Positions 6,850 to 13,621 of a stretch of 15,486 bases of DNA are shown in pieces. How positions within the stretch are numbered: the stretch's first letter is position 1; each line of letters begins with the position of its first letter. Origin of the DNA: an uncultured Eubacteriales bacterium (lineage in GTDB: Bacteria; Bacillota; Clostridia; Eubacteriales; Anaerofustaceae); the NCBI GenBank assembly GCA_902796565.1, contig CADBPP010000246.1:1-15486 (forward strand), written 5' to 3'. A program made the position numbers and the translations under genes. The notes under the pieces are model-generated. The model saw only the letters and a list, made by a program, of their open reading frames with translations, had not been told where the DNA came from and ran no database searches.

Positions 6850-8142
6850 ATGGGTCTTATTAGAGCCGGCCTCGGCGCCGCGTCAGGCGTACTGGCCGAT
6901 CAATGGAAGGAATTCTTTTACTGTGAAGCCCTCGATCAGAACACCCTCGTGGCAAAGGGCCACAAGCGTGTCGGAGGAAGAAGCTCAAACAACATAGCCA
7001 GCGACAACATCATCTCCAACGGCAGCGGCATCGCTGTGGCGGACGGACAGTGCATGATAATCGTCGAGCAGGGCAAGATAGTGGAATTCTGCAGCGAACC
7101 CGGGGAATTCACCTACGATACATCCAGCGAACCCAGCATCTTTGCCGGCGATTTCCGCGACAGCCTCATGGGCGCCCTCAACGAGGTCGTGGAGCGCTTC
7201 ACCTTCGGCGGAGGGACAGGCAAGGACCAGAGAGTCTACTATTTCAATACCAAAGAGATCGTAGACAACAAGTTCGGCACCGCCTCACCCATTCTTTTCA
7301 GGGTCATCGACAGGCATATAAACCTGGATCTGGAAACCTCTCTGAAGATCAACGGCGTATACTCCTACAGGATCGTCGATCCCATCACCTTTTACATGAA
7401 CGTATGCGGAAACGTGGAAGGCTATTACATGAAGGACAACCTGGATGCACAGCTCAAGACCGAGTTCATAAGTGCTCTCCAGCCGGCGCTGGCCAAGATA
7501 AGCGCCATGGAAGTGCGGCCCAGCGATCTGCCGGGACATGTGGATGATCTCTGCGACGCGATGAACGAAGTTCTCTCCGCCAAGTGGAAGGACAGGGGCA
7601 TAGCTGTCTCCTCCATCGCCCTCAATCCCATCAGCATCCCCGAGGAGGATCAGGCCCTCATCAGGAACCTGCAGCAGGCAGCGGCGCTCTCCGACATCAA
7701 TCTCGCGGCCGGAAACAGAGCCGCCGCGGAAGCGGATGCACTGAGAGACGCTGCGAAGAATCCCAACGGGGCCACCAACGCCTTCATCGCCACCGGATTC
7801 GTCAACAACGCCGGAGGAGGAAGCTCCGCGGACCTGTTCAACATTGCCTCGCGCCAGAATCCCCAGCCCGCCCAGGTTCCCCAGGAAGACAGCTGGGTCT
7901 GCCCGAAGTGCGGAAAGACAGTCAGCGGAAACTTCTGCCCCAACTGCGGAGAGAAGCGTCCCGCTCCCGCCGGCAGCTGGACCTGCCCGAAATGCGGGGA
8001 AGTGAGCACCGGAAACTTCTGTCCGAAGTGCGGCGAGAAGAAACCCTCTTCTCAGGTGGTCTGCTCCCAGTGCGGAAAGGTCTTCGACGACCCCGCCGGC
8101 GTGCCCAACTTCTGCCCCCAGTGCGGGAACAAGCTGATCTGA
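6850..8142 (+). CDS. SPFH-domain protein with three C-terminal zinc ribbons (YdjI-like)
   Basis: A 430-residue protein of the YdjI type (also annotated as virion-core-like SPFH protein). SPFH proteins (stomatin, prohibitin, flotillin, HflK/C) assemble on membranes. The SPFH region spans roughly residues 20-290, with typical segments such as FYCEALDQNTLVAKG and LFRVIDRHINLDLETSLKI. A helical, alanine-rich part (about 275-305) and a flexible Gly/Pro/Gln linker follow. The C-terminus has three zinc ribbons, each with CxxC pairs: Cys351/354/363/366, Cys379/382/391/394, and Cys405/408/422/425. There is no signal peptide or clear membrane helix. In B. subtilis YdjI is encoded with PspA and links PspA to the membrane together with YdjG and YdjH; here homologues of all three Ydj proteins are adjacent but pspA is not. 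The gene starts the operon with a strong ribosome site. Confidence 0.9.
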   Translation: MGLIRAGLGAASGVLADQWKEFFYCEALDQNTLVAKGHKRVGGRSSNNIASDNIISNGSGIAVADGQCMIIVEQGKIVEFCSEPGEFTYDTSSEPSIFAGDFRDSLMGALNEVVERFTFGGGTGKDQRVYYFNTKEIVDNKFGTASPILFRVIDRHINLDLETSLKINGVYSYRIVDPITFYMNVCGNVEGYYMKDNLDAQLKTEFISALQPALAKISAMEVRPSDLPGHVDDLCDAMNEVLSAKWKDRGIAVSSIALNPISIPEEDQALIRNLQQAAALSDINLAAGNRAAAEADALRDAAKNPNGATNAFIATGFVNNAGGGSSADLFNIASRQNPQPAQVPQEDSWVCPKCGKTVSGNFCPNCGEKRPAPAGSWTCPKCGEVSTGNFCPKCGEKKPSSQVVCSQCGKVFDDPAGVPNFCPQCGNKLI

Positions 8143-8158
8143 GCACATCGATAAACAG

Positions 8159-8209
8159 GATATACATAACCGGGGCTTTGCACTTCTGTTCAAGGCCCCT
8201 GTATATATC
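8159..8209 (+). repeat. Strong intercistronic hairpin before the zinc-ribbon gene
   Basis: GGGGCTTTG (8172-8180) pairs with CAAGGCCCC (8191-8199), nine pairs including one G-U, around a 10-base loop. Flanking GATATACA (8159-8166) and TGTATATATC (8200-8209) can extend it with a bulge. The structure ends at the base before the ribosome site AGGAG (8210-8214) of the next gene. No T run follows, so it is not a standard terminator. It could protect or process the mRNA, or tune expression of the downstream genes. Confidence 0.6.
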
Positions 8210-8220
8210 AGGAGAACGAT

Positions 8221-9315
8221 ATGTCAACTTTACTGGATTATAAATGCCCCGCCTGCGGCGGACGCCTAGAATTCGACGCCGGCTCTGGAAAGCTCAAGTG
8301 TCCTTTCTGCGACTCTGTGTACGATCTGTCCGCCTTTGAAAACAGGGAGGAAGCGGCTCTCGGCGGCACCGGATCCCCTGTCGACATCCCCTGGGACACC
8401 TCGGGGATAAAAAGCTTCGGAGAGGAGGAATCCGCCCTTCTCTCCGCCTATGTCTGCCAGTCCTGCGGGGGAGAGATAATAACGGACAAGACCACCGGCG
8501 CGACGGCCTGTCCCTTCTGCGACAGCCCCGTCGTGGTGTCCAAAGCATTCGAGGGAGACCTCCGTCCCGATATAGTCATCCCCTTCAGGCTTGACAAACA
8601 GGCAGCGAAAGAGGCCTTCTCAAAACACCTTCAGGGCAAGAAGCTTCTGCCCAGGGTATTCAAAACACAGAACCATATGGACGAGATAAAGGGTGTTTAC
8701 GTGCCCTTCTGGCTATTTGACTGCGACGTGAAGGCGGACATAACATACCGCGCCACAAAAGAAAAAAAGTGGAAGGAAGGTGATTTCGACTGCGTCGACA
8801 CTTCATATTTTGACCTTCAGCGCCAGGGCGGCGTTTCCTTCGAGAACGTTCCCGTGAACGGATCCACCAAGGTCAGCGGAGAGCTGATGGAATCCCTGGA
8901 GCCCTACGATATGTCCCAGGAGTCGCCCTTCAGGAGCGCGTATCTCGCTGGATACATGGCCGACCGATACGATGTCTCCCTGGAATCATCTCTTCCAAGG
9001 GCATCTGCCAGAGTGAAAAGATCCACCGAGGATATCTTCGCTTCCTCCCTCGAGGACTTCGCAGCGAAAGAAGCCACGAACACAAAGCTGGATGTCACCA
9101 ACGCCAGAGCCCGTTACGCGCTGCTGCCTGTTTGGCTTCTGAACACCACATGGCGGGGAAACCGCTACACATTCGCGATGAACGGACAGACCGGAAAATT
9201 CGTCGGAGACCTGCCGGAAGACAAGGCCATAGCCGCCAAATGGTTCTGGGGACTGGGACTGGGTCTGGCGACGGTGTTCTATGTCGTTTCCCAGATAGCG
9301 TATTATCTGTTCTGA
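8221..9315 (+). CDS. Zinc-ribbon protein with C-terminal membrane anchor (YdjG-like)
   Basis: A 364-residue protein resembling YdjG-type proteins, sometimes misnamed as primosomal or helicase-like because of their zinc ribbons. Two ribbons are visible at the N-terminus: Cys9/12/27/30 (KCPACGG and KCPFCD) and Cys79/82/97/100 (VCQSCGG and ACPFCD). A mixed alpha/beta central domain follows, containing the membrane-proximal-type motif GVYVPFWLFDCDV and, later, ARYALLPVWLLNTTW. One hydrophobic helix at about 341-363 ends the protein, so it should be a tail-anchored protein with its ribbons in the cytoplasm. No helicase motif is present. Ribosome site AGGAG lies 6 bases before the ATG. The next gene starts 13 bases after its stop. 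It is likely a partner of the SPFH and TPM proteins on the membrane; the biochemical role is unknown. Confidence 0.85.
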   Translation: MSTLLDYKCPACGGRLEFDAGSGKLKCPFCDSVYDLSAFENREEAALGGTGSPVDIPWDTSGIKSFGEEESALLSAYVCQSCGGEIITDKTTGATACPFCDSPVVVSKAFEGDLRPDIVIPFRLDKQAAKEAFSKHLQGKKLLPRVFKTQNHMDEIKGVYVPFWLFDCDVKADITYRATKEKKWKEGDFDCVDTSYFDLQRQGGVSFENVPVNGSTKVSGELMESLEPYDMSQESPFRSAYLAGYMADRYDVSLESSLPRASARVKRSTEDIFASSLEDFAAKEATNTKLDVTNARARYALLPVWLLNTTWRGNRYTFAMNGQTGKFVGDLPEDKAIAAKWFWGLGLGLATVFYVVSQIAYYLF

Positions 9316-9328
9316 CGGAGGGACCAAT

Positions 9329-10123
9329 ATGAACAAAAAAACCATAATACCTGTTATCTGCGTTTTGCTCATCCTGCTTCTGTGTGTCCCGGCCTTCGCG
9401 TCCGAATCATCCGCTTCAAGGGTATATGACTACGCCGGGATGCTTACGGGCACCGAGCTCAATTCCCTGGAGGCACTGCTTACCTCCGTCAGCGCGAAAA
9501 ATGATTTCGACGTGGTAGTGGTCACGGAAAAGGACACCGGGGATTACACAGGACAGAAGTACGCCGACAGCTTTTACGAAGTATGCGTTTCCTACTACGG
9601 GATGAGAGAGGACGGCATATTGCTTCTTTGGATCGAATCCACTTCCGAAGCGTATATATCCACTTCCGGCTACGGGACCTACGCCTTTACGGACGCCGGC
9701 CTCTCCTATCTTTTCGACGAGATCGGCCCGTCGCTGCGTTCACGGGATTATGCCGCCGCCTTCAGGATCTTCGCGGAAAAATCCGGTGAGCTGGTCGCCA
9801 TGGCAAAAGCAGGGAACAGGATGACCACGAAACCCGGAGCGGAAACGAAGAAGGAAAGAAATCCCATCGTCGGGGCCATCGGCTCCCTGATCGCCGGACT
9901 GCTGCCGGCGGGCATTCTCACAGGCAGCTGGAAAAACCGCCTGAAAAGCGTACACCAAAACACCTCTGCCAGAGGCTACGCGGTGGAGGGAAGCTTCGTG
10001 ATCGAAAAGGGAAGGGATACTTTCCTGTATAATGACGTTACCAAAACAAAAAAAGAGAACGGCACCACCGTTCACAAGAGCGATTCGGGACAGGTCCACG
10101 GAGGCGCGTCCCGCAAGTTCTGA
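9329..10123 (+). CDS. Secreted, membrane-anchored TPM-domain protein (YdjH/YgcG-like)
   Basis: A 264-residue protein. A signal peptide (1-24, likely cut after AFA) is followed by a TPM domain at about 33-160, the fold named from a thylakoid protein and common in membrane-associated proteins of unclear activity. Visible features are VYDYAGMLTGTELNSLE, the DFDVVVVTEKDTG strand region, and YYGMREDGILLLWIE. A membrane helix lies at about 179-199, and a basic tail ends in HGGASRKF, like the tail of YgcG-type proteins but without its long glycine-rich stretch. The TPM domain is predicted to be outside. The ribosome site GGAGG (9317-9321) is 7 bases before the ATG, and the gene is 13 bases after the zinc-ribbon gene, completing the operon. 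It is the probable YdjH counterpart. Enzyme activity is not shown. Confidence 0.87.
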   Translation: MNKKTIIPVICVLLILLLCVPAFASESSASRVYDYAGMLTGTELNSLEALLTSVSAKNDFDVVVVTEKDTGDYTGQKYADSFYEVCVSYYGMREDGILLLWIESTSEAYISTSGYGTYAFTDAGLSYLFDEIGPSLRSRDYAAAFRIFAEKSGELVAMAKAGNRMTTKPGAETKKERNPIVGAIGSLIAGLLPAGILTGSWKNRLKSVHQNTSARGYAVEGSFVIEKGRDTFLYNDVTKTKKENGTTVHKSDSGQVHGGASRKF

Positions 10124-10133
10124 ACGAAAGAAA

Positions 10134-10174
10134 AATACAGAGCGCACGCCTGAAGGCATGCGCTCTGTTGTATT
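10134..10174. terminator. Bidirectional terminator between convergent operons
   Basis: CAGAGCGCA (10138-10146) and TGCGCTCTG (10159-10167) form a perfect 9-pair arm, extended inward by GCC/GGC past one mismatch around a TGAA loop, and outward by AATAC/GTATT past a TT bulge. On the minus strand it is followed by a T-rich run (10133-10124 region), making a good terminator for the aminotransferase operon, whose stop is only two bases away. On the plus strand the tail (TTGTATTCTT) is weaker but usable. Confidence 0.85.
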
Positions 10175-10175
10175 C

Positions 10176-11438
10176 TTACCGTTGATCTTTTTCCAGGGAG
10201 CGTACCGCGTCTCTTACGATCTCAAGGCCTCTGAGCAGCTGCTCGTCCGGTATGGTGAGGGCGGGCATCAGCTTGAGAGCCCCACCGTCGCGGGAACACT
10301 TTTCCGCGATGAGCCCGTGCTCGAAGCAGTACTTTCCGAGGGCTTTGGCGGTGTCTCCGCTTCCTGTCTCCAGTGCCCATATGAGGCCGAGTCCCCGGAT
10401 CTCCCTGACAACGGGAGAACCCTTGACGTTCTTTTCCAGGAAATCCCTTACTATGGCTTCCTTCCTTCTGACTTCATTCTCGATATTGTTTTCAAGCATG
10501 AATTCTATGCCCGCCTTTGCCGCCACGAAAGCCAGCTGCAGGCCTCTGAAGGTACCGTTGTGTTCACCGGGAGCCCAGATGTCATACTCCGGTTTGAACA
10601 GCACTATGGCCATGGGCAGGCCTATGGCTCCGATGGATTTGCTGAGGCATACCATGTCGGGAACGATGCCGGCACGCTCGAAGGAGAAGAAGCTGCCCGT
10701 GCGGGCGCAGCCCACCTGGATATCATCCACCACAAGCAGGATGTCATGGCGGTCGCAGAATGCCCTGACGTCCCTGAGCCACTCCTCTGAGAATACATGG
10801 ATACCGCCTTCCGCCTGCACCGTCTCCAGGAAGAGGGCCGCGGGAACGTCGCATCCGGAATGATCATCCGAAAGCAGGGTCTCCATGTACTTTATCGTAT
10901 CCAGCTCCGGGAACATGTAGGGCGCGGGGATATGGACCACATTGTTCAGAGGGACCCCTGCGCCGGCCCTGTCCGCTTTCTGGGATGTGAGGGACAGCGC
11001 CCCCAGCGTCATACCGTGGAAGCATCCCATCATGGCCCAGACCGTCGAGCGGTGCTTCACCTTCCTTGAGAGCTTCAGCGCGGCTTCGATGCTGTTCGTG
11101 CCCGTCGGACCGCAGAACATGACCTTGTAGTTCAATCCTCTCGGTTTCAGAAGTTTCGTCTCCAGGGTCTCGATGAATTCGGCCTTGGGCACCGTCTGCA
11201 TGTCCAAAGCGTGGAGGATACCGTCGTTTCTGAGATAGTCTATCACCCGGTCCTTTATGTAATCGTTGTTGTGTCCGTAGTTAAGGGCACCGGCGCCGTC
11301 GAAGAAATCGATGAATTCCCTTCCTTCGCTGTCATACATTATGCTGCCCTTTGCCCTGGTGAAAGTGGTGGGAAATGAGCGCGGATATGAGCGCACCACT
11401 GATTCGTATTCCGCAAAAATGGGATCGTAGCCTGTCAT
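10176..11438 (-). CDS. ectB: Diaminobutyrate--2-oxoglutarate transaminase (EctB-type)
   Basis: A 420-residue class III PLP-dependent aminotransferase. Several segments match EctB closely: ESVVRSYPRSFP at the N-terminus, DGAGALNYGHNN, the phosphate-binding GPTGTN (110-115), FHGMTLGALS, ETVQAEGG, the cofactor-contacting VDDIQVG (Asp238-Asp239), the PLP lysine in LSKS (Lys267), and EHNGTFRG. EctB makes L-2,4-diaminobutyrate from aspartate semialdehyde using glutamate as amino donor. No ectA or ectC is adjacent, so the product may serve another route, such as a peptide or polyamine. An upstream in-frame ATG at 11459 overlaps the aminopeptidase gene, but CGGAGG sits 7 bases before ATG 11438, which is preferred and leaves a 13-base gap to the aminopeptidase stop. 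The two genes are surely co-transcribed. Family is confident; pathway is open. Confidence 0.9.
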   Translation of the reverse strand: MTGYDPIFAEYESVVRSYPRSFPTTFTRAKGSIMYDSEGREFIDFFDGAGALNYGHNNDYIKDRVIDYLRNDGILHALDMQTVPKAEFIETLETKLLKPRGLNYKVMFCGPTGTNSIEAALKLSRKVKHRSTVWAMMGCFHGMTLGALSLTSQKADRAGAGVPLNNVVHIPAPYMFPELDTIKYMETLLSDDHSGCDVPAALFLETVQAEGGIHVFSEEWLRDVRAFCDRHDILLVVDDIQVGCARTGSFFSFERAGIVPDMVCLSKSIGAIGLPMAIVLFKPEYDIWAPGEHNGTFRGLQLAFVAAKAGIEFMLENNIENEVRRKEAIVRDFLEKNVKGSPVVREIRGLGLIWALETGSGDTAKALGKYCFEHGLIAEKCSRDGGALKLMPALTIPDEQLLRGLEIVRDAVRSLEKDQR

Positions 11439-11451
11439 TTCAAACCTCCGG

Positions 11452-12837
11452 TTATGCATTTTTAAGAAATGCCCTGTAGCATTTCACTGCTTCGTAAACA
11501 TCCGCCTTGCTGGTGACTTCATAGGGCGCGTGCATCGACAGGACCGCGACGCCGCTGTCGATGACCTGCATTCCGTAATTCGCCATGATATACGCGATGG
11601 TCCCGCCGCCGCCAACATCGACCTTCCCCAGTTCGGAAAACTGGTAACGGACTCCTGCGTCGTCCATGATCTTCCTTATGAGGGCAAGGTACTCCGCTCC
11701 CGCGTCGTTGGATCCGCTCTTTCCCCGGCTTCCCGTGAACTTGTTGAAGGATATCCCCCTGGAAATGAACGCGGAGGAACGCTTCTCGAAGGCCTCGGCA
11801 TAAAGGGGATCGTAGCCGGCACTGACGTCACTGGAGAGCATGGTGCTGTTTGCCAGGGCGCGTTTGAGCGCGATGTAGTCCTTTTCTCCGCACAGGGCCA
11901 GTATCTCCGCGAGAGTGTTCTCAAAGAAGCGGGAATGCATGCCGGTGGCACCGACACTGCCTATCTCCTCCTTGTCCACCAGCAGGGTGCAGGCGGTGCG
12001 CTCCGGCGCATCGGTCTCCAGCATGGCGAAAAGGGATGTAAAGGCGCATACCCTGTCATCCTGCCCGTAGGCAAGGATCATGCTGCGGTCAAAGCCCAGG
12101 TCCCTCGCGCATCCGGCGGGGACGACTTCCAGCTCCGCGGATGCGAAATCCTCCGCGGTGATGCCGTACTTTTCTCCGAGGAGAGCAAGGACGTTTTCCT
12201 TTACCGCCTCCTCCTTCTTCTCTCCGAGCTCCGATGCGGGACGGTTGCCTATGAGCACGTCCAGGCCTTCCCCGTCTATCACGGAGGATGCGGACTTTTC
12301 CATCTGCTTCGCCGAAAGATGTACCAGAAGATCCGTTATGACGAACACGGGATCGTCCCTGTCTTCCCCGACCCGTACTTCGACGGTGGTCCCGTCCTTT
12401 TTGCAGACCACGCCGTGGATCGCCAGGGGCTGTGTGACCCACTGGTATTTCTTGATACCGCCGTAATAATGAGTGTCGAAGTAGGCCATGCCTTCCGCTT
12501 CGTAAAGCGGATTCTGCTTAATATCGAGCCTGGGGCTGTCCACATGGGCGCCCAGGATGTTCATGCCCTCGGTAAGAGGCTTTCTGCCGATGTTGAACAG
12601 GGCAACGGTCTTATTCATGCATACCGCGTAGATCCTGTCCCCGGGCCTGAGCTGCGCTCCTTTTTTTATGTACTCCCCGAGTTCACGGTATCCGGCCCTT
12701 TCGGCTTCCCTTATAACCAGAGAGGCGCACTCCCTTTCGGTCTTGCCCTCGTCCAGGCAGTGTTTATAGCGTTCTGAGATCTCAGAGAGCTCCCTGAGCT
12801 CATCTTCGCTGTATCCGTTCCATGTATAGTCAGTCAT
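11452..12837 (-). CDS. M18 family metalloaminopeptidase
   Basis: A 461-residue cytoplasmic aminopeptidase of family M18, whose members remove N-terminal residues, often aspartate or glutamate, using two metal ions and forming large multimers. Ligand and catalytic motifs are visible in order: GAHVDSPRLD (His98, Asp100), GQDDRVCAF with the bridging Asp, VDKEEIGSVG with the catalytic Glu pair, SSDVSAGYDP, and the last His in SMHAPYE. Length is typical and no signal peptide is seen. The ribosome site GAGGAG (plus-strand 12842-12847) is 4 bases before the ATG. Its stop is followed 13 bases later by the ectB start, so the two form an operon. The gene has its own promoter (12880-12910) with a palindrome at the predicted transcription start. 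Preference for acidic residues is a family expectation, not shown here. Confidence 0.93.
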   Translation of the reverse strand: MTDYTWNGYSEDELRELSEISERYKHCLDEGKTERECASLVIREAERAGYRELGEYIKKGAQLRPGDRIYAVCMNKTVALFNIGRKPLTEGMNILGAHVDSPRLDIKQNPLYEAEGMAYFDTHYYGGIKKYQWVTQPLAIHGVVCKKDGTTVEVRVGEDRDDPVFVITDLLVHLSAKQMEKSASSVIDGEGLDVLIGNRPASELGEKKEEAVKENVLALLGEKYGITAEDFASAELEVVPAGCARDLGFDRSMILAYGQDDRVCAFTSLFAMLETDAPERTACTLLVDKEEIGSVGATGMHSRFFENTLAEILALCGEKDYIALKRALANSTMLSSDVSAGYDPLYAEAFEKRSSAFISRGISFNKFTGSRGKSGSNDAGAEYLALIRKIMDDAGVRYQFSELGKVDVGGGGTIAYIMANYGMQVIDSGVAVLSMHAPYEVTSKADVYEAVKCYRAFLKNA

Positions 12838-12860
12838 TTTTCTCCTCTTTACAGCAAAAA

Positions 12861-12880
12861 TGCACAGTATTCACTGTACA
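12861..12880. promoter_or_regulatory. Candidate operator palindrome at the M18-ectB transcription start
   Basis: On the minus strand, TGTACAGT and ACTGTGCA are separated by four bases: 8-base arms with one mismatch, spanning 20 base pairs. The site begins at the edge of the -10 box and covers the predicted start of transcription. Its size, symmetry and place fit a repressor operator; as RNA it would be a weak hairpin at the 5' end. No regulator could be matched to it. Confidence 0.4.
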
Positions 12881-12910
12881 TTATAATACCATATTCACAT
12901 AGTGTATCAA
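12880..12910 (-). promoter_or_regulatory. Promoter of the M18-ectB operon
   Basis: On the minus strand TTGATA (12910-12905) is followed after 16 bases by TATTAT (12888-12883), which carries the TATG extension. A perfect TATAAT (12885-12880) overlaps it three bases later. One or both -10 boxes should drive the operon, with transcription starting near 12873-12876. Confidence 0.75.
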
Positions 12911-12947
12911 AACAATTGAGTACGGCGCAAATAATCGCAGGCCGGCA

Positions 12948-13466
12948 TCATGCCTCCGCCATGGCTTCGGATGTTCCCAGTCTGTTGCTTATGAAATCCT
13001 CTATCTCCTCCGCGGGGATATCCAGAGCTATCGCAAGCTCGTTATACAGTATGTCTTCTGCCTTTTTCTTGTAATCGGCATCTGTCTTGATAAGCTTCTT
13101 GCCGTTTTGGGCAAGTCTCTGCGCCTTGCAGTATATCGTCTTGAGCATACGTATCAGCTCATCGCTCTGATGGGACGAGATCATCCGCTTGTAGTACTCG
13201 CCGAGGCTGCGGGGATCCATACCCGTGGTGGCGGGGTCTTCCTTGATCGAAGGGATACGGTCCACCAGTTCCAGCGCTTCTTCCCTGGAGATCACTCTCC
13301 TCACGTACAGATCGGATTCCACGGGGATAAACACCGTCTCAGGCCGCGTGACGGGCTTGAGAGTATAGTACAGCATGCCTTCCTCGAAGCCTTCGAGGGT
13401 GCCGACGGCAATGACTTTGCATACACCGGTATTCGAATAGACCACATAATCATCGACGCAGAACAT
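12948..13466 (-). CDS. CarD-family transcriptional regulator
   Basis: A 172-residue protein of the CarD/CdnL/TRCF family. The N-terminal Tudor-like RNA-polymerase-interacting domain (about 1-60) shows DYVVYSNTGVCKVIAVG and MLYYTLKPV. The helical C-terminal part (about 70-160) includes SLGEYYKRMISSHQ and KKAEDILYNELAIAL. Such proteins bind the beta subunit of RNA polymerase and stabilise open complexes, affecting many promoters, often rRNA genes. Length matches the family. Ribosome site AAGGAGG lies about 10 bases before the ATG. The gene is divergent from the M23 peptidase and upstream of the M18-ectB operon, which has its own promoter. I see no strong terminator in the 110 bases after its stop, so some read-through is possible. 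Family is confident; targets are unknown. Confidence 0.92.
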   Translation of the reverse strand: MFCVDDYVVYSNTGVCKVIAVGTLEGFEEGMLYYTLKPVTRPETVFIPVESDLYVRRVISREEALELVDRIPSIKEDPATTGMDPRSLGEYYKRMISSHQSDELIRMLKTIYCKAQRLAQNGKKLIKTDADYKKKAEDILYNELAIALDIPAEEIEDFISNRLGTSEAMAEA

Positions 13467-13500
13467 GCCGTCAGCACCTCCTTTTTGCTGTTCTGGTATT

Positions 13501-13531
13501 ATTGTATCATAAAAAATGCCCTATTTATCAA
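13501..13531 (-). promoter_or_regulatory. Promoter of the CarD-family gene
   Basis: On the minus strand TGATACAAT gives a five-of-six -10 box (TACAAT, 13506-13501) with a TATG extension. A TTGATA sits at 13531-13526, but the 19-base spacing is long. Transcription would start near 13494, about 28 bases before the ATG. Confidence 0.55.
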
Positions 13532-13580
13532 AAAAATTTCCCCCAATGGCGTCCAAAAGGTTATATCGGGAGCCCATTTA

Positions 13581-13589
13581 TGGTAAACT
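13581..13589 (+). promoter_or_regulatory. Weak extended -10 candidate for the M23 peptidase gene
   Basis: TGGTAAACT inside TATGGTAAACT has the TRTGN extension but only four of six -10 matches, and no -35 box is visible. Transcription would start near 13596, about 25 bases before the ATG. Two copies of GTAACA (13594 and 13605 regions) lie in the leader. Confidence 0.35.
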
Positions 13590-13621
13590 GTGCGTAACAG
13601 AACTGTAACAAAGGGGCAATC

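Noticed and set aside
7285..8193. Minus-strand open frame (302 codons) opposite the SPFH gene
   Set aside because: The opposite strand encodes a recognisable SPFH protein with twelve ordered zinc-ribbon cysteines; this frame shows nothing.
11530..12777. Long plus-strand open frame (415 codons) opposite the M18 gene
   Set aside because: The minus strand holds all M18 metal motifs; the plus-strand frame has no domain, and is a by-product of codon bias.
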